Made by a program: the position numbers and the translations under genes. The notes under the pieces are model-generated. The model was given only the letters and a program-made list of their open reading frames with translations. It was not told the origin of the DNA and ran no database searches. A stretch of DNA of 8,342 nt from Candidatus Zophobacter franzmannii (lineage in GTDB: Bacteria; Cloacimonadota; Cloacimonadia; Cloacimonadales; JAFGVF01): NCBI GenBank assembly GCA_030765245.1, contig JAVCCX010000378.1, positions 1-8,342 of the forward strand, in the 5' to 3' direction. Shown here one piece after another: positions 8,006 to 8,342 of the stretch (position 1 is its first letter; every line of letters starts with the position of its first letter).

Positions 8006-8024
8006 ACTTTTTCAGGGTCGACTA
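8006..8024 (-). repeat. right terminal inverted repeat of the IS
   Basis: Read inward on the minus strand this is TAGTCGACCCTGAAAAAGT, matching the left end at 18 of 19 positions. It lies upstream of the transposase promoter. Confidence 0.93.
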
Positions 8025-8036
8025 TTTAATGATTGT

Positions 8037-8060
8037 AGGGCAGACTTACGAGTCTGCTCT
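8037..8060. repeat. hairpin with a UACG tetraloop
   Basis: AGGGCAGACT and AGTCTGCTCT flank a TACG loop (8047-8050). Seven pairs from 8040-8046 with 8051-8057 are perfect, and three further outer positions add one G-T and two standard pairs when read on the plus strand. The UACG loop belongs to the UNCG class on the plus strand. The hairpin starts 13 nt outside the IS end. It does not follow any visible gene on the plus strand. Confidence 0.65.
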
Positions 8061-8066
8061 TTAATT

Positions 8067-8156
8067 GGACTTGCACCGCAGTGAAGCGTGGGGCGAGGAC
8101 ATCTGGAATAGTTACAAAAGCCATTCCCGCCCCACACTTCGTTGCGGTGCAGGTCT
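8067..8156. repeat. large GC-rich imperfect inverted repeat, 33-bp arms
   Basis: Positions 8067-8099 pair with 8124-8156 around a 24-nt loop (8100-8123). Read as plus-strand RNA there are 26 standard pairs, 5 G-U pairs and 2 C-A mismatches (at 8087/8136 and 8096/8127). All seven differences between the arms are transitions. The arms contain TGCACCGCA and GTGGGGCG blocks and are far more GC-rich than the surrounding DNA. No coding sequence is supported here: short open frames on both strands simply translate the repeat. It could be a REP-like or miniature inverted-repeat element, or a structured RNA; I do not recognise the family. Confidence 0.75.
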
Positions 8157-8175
8157 GGCATTTATTCACCTGCAC
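8147..8175. repeat. inverted repeat competing with the large stem
   Basis: GTGCAGGT (8147-8154) is perfectly complementary to ACCTGCAC (8168-8175) across a 13-nt loop. The first arm is also part of the outer section of the large stem at 8067-8156, so the two pairings exclude each other. Confidence 0.5.
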
Positions 8176-8184
8176 ATGGTGGAC

Positions 8185-8207
8185 GCGAAGTAGCCTTTTA
8201 GCGAAGT
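8185..8207. repeat. short direct repeat GCGAAGT
   Basis: GCGAAGT occurs at 8185-8191 and again at 8201-8207, a 16-nt period, inside the gene-free palindrome region. It is short enough to be chance, but it adds to the repetitive character of this stretch. Confidence 0.35.
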
Positions 8208-8257
8208 CTATCCGTCTTTTCAACCAAGAGGGCAAGCAGGGATGCGTGCCATACAAG

Positions 8258-8278
8258 ACTCGACCAAGCTGGTCGAGT
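8258..8278. repeat. perfect hairpin ACTCGACC / GGTCGAGT
   Basis: ACTCGACC (8258-8265) pairs with GGTCGAGT (8271-8278) around AAGCT; the A and T of the loop can add a ninth pair. No T-run follows on either strand, so it is not a typical terminator. The remainder, 8279-8342, is AT-rich and shows no gene or signal that I can support. Confidence 0.6.
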
Positions 8279-8342
8279 TACAAATACAATACAAACAATA
8301 ATGAATGAATGATAGTAACTCACCATATATGATTAGATAGCA

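Larger units (their letters stand above)
6503..8024 (-). mobile_element. complete IS5-family insertion sequence, about 1.52 kb
   Basis: The element is bounded by 19-bp terminal inverted repeats with one mismatch and contains a single intact transposase gene on the minus strand with its own promoter. The outermost two bases at each end are TA, which is self-complementary. The true IS may therefore be 6505-8022 with a duplicated TA target, or the TA may belong to the repeats. Joining the flanks gives an empty site reading CATTACG-TA-TTTAATG, where CATTA and TAATG are complementary, so the IS entered the loop of a small inverted repeat. Both ends and the gene are intact, which suggests a functional or recently inserted copy. 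Confidence 0.93.

Noticed and set aside
8026..8256. A 76-codon open frame on the minus strand
   Set aside because: It runs through both arms of the large inverted repeat and the UACG hairpin, resembles no protein family I know, and is best explained as a chance frame in repeat DNA.
8037..8278. Possible CRISPR array
   Set aside because: The elements are different inverted repeats, not regularly spaced identical direct repeats, and no cas gene is in the window.
8037..8278. Possible tRNA or other standard RNA gene in the hairpin-rich region
   Set aside because: No cloverleaf, T-loop GTTCRA motif or matching acceptor ends could be found.
8258..8278. Intrinsic terminator
   Set aside because: The stem is good but neither side has a T-run, and no gene ends nearby within the window.
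8081..8308. A 75-codon open frame on the plus strand
   Set aside because: It begins within the first arm of the large stem without a ribosome site and covers the same repeats; no domain is visible.

Overview
The window looks like chromosomal DNA from an AT-rich bacterium of the FCB superphylum. Candidatus Cloacimonadota, Ignavibacteria or Marinimicrobia are plausible; the exact phylum is an inference. The main clue is the open reading frame running in from the left edge. It ends in a FlgD-like or type IX-secretion-style C-terminal sorting domain with the NYPNPFNPTT, SGVYFYRL and KKMVLLK signatures common in these lineages. The other genes are ordinary bacterial housekeeping, signalling and transposase genes and do not narrow the taxon.

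Layout. (1) 1-297, plus strand: the last 98 codons of a secreted or surface protein. (2) 360-1821, plus strand: a two-gene overlapping unit. It encodes a membrane-anchored DUF192 protein and a membrane-anchored divergent polysaccharide deacetylase (YibQ/DUF610 type), and ends at an 11-bp perfect hairpin that probably terminates transcription from both sides. (3) 1892-3882, minus strand: fba (class II fructose-bisphosphate aldolase) followed 14 nt later by gap (glyceraldehyde-3-phosphate dehydrogenase), a compact pair acting in glycolysis and gluconeogenesis. (4) 3977-6253, minus strand: a soluble 758-residue histidine kinase with four PAS-type modules and no receiver domain; no response regulator gene is in the window. 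A good sigma70-like promoter precedes it. (5) 6503-8024: a complete IS5-family insertion sequence of about 1.52 kb. It has 19-bp terminal inverted repeats (one mismatch), an intact DDE transposase on the minus strand, and its own promoter. (6) 8025-8342 and 6452-6502: gene-free DNA on either side of the IS, rich in GC-rich palindromes. The largest is a 33-bp imperfect stem at 8067-8156.

How the parts relate. The fba-gap pair is a metabolic unit. The kinase lies upstream on the same strand, but the 94-bp gap holds a possible fba promoter, so co-regulation is only a possibility. The IS lies 249 bp upstream of the kinase and its transposase reads toward the kinase, so read-through is conceivable. 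Joining the two IS flanks at their shared TA gives a plausible empty site inside a short inverted repeat, within what seems to have been one continuous palindrome-rich intergenic region.

I do not see a convincing undescribed protein system. The least explained part is the palindrome cluster at 8037-8278, which may be a REP-like or miniature repeat element or a structured RNA.
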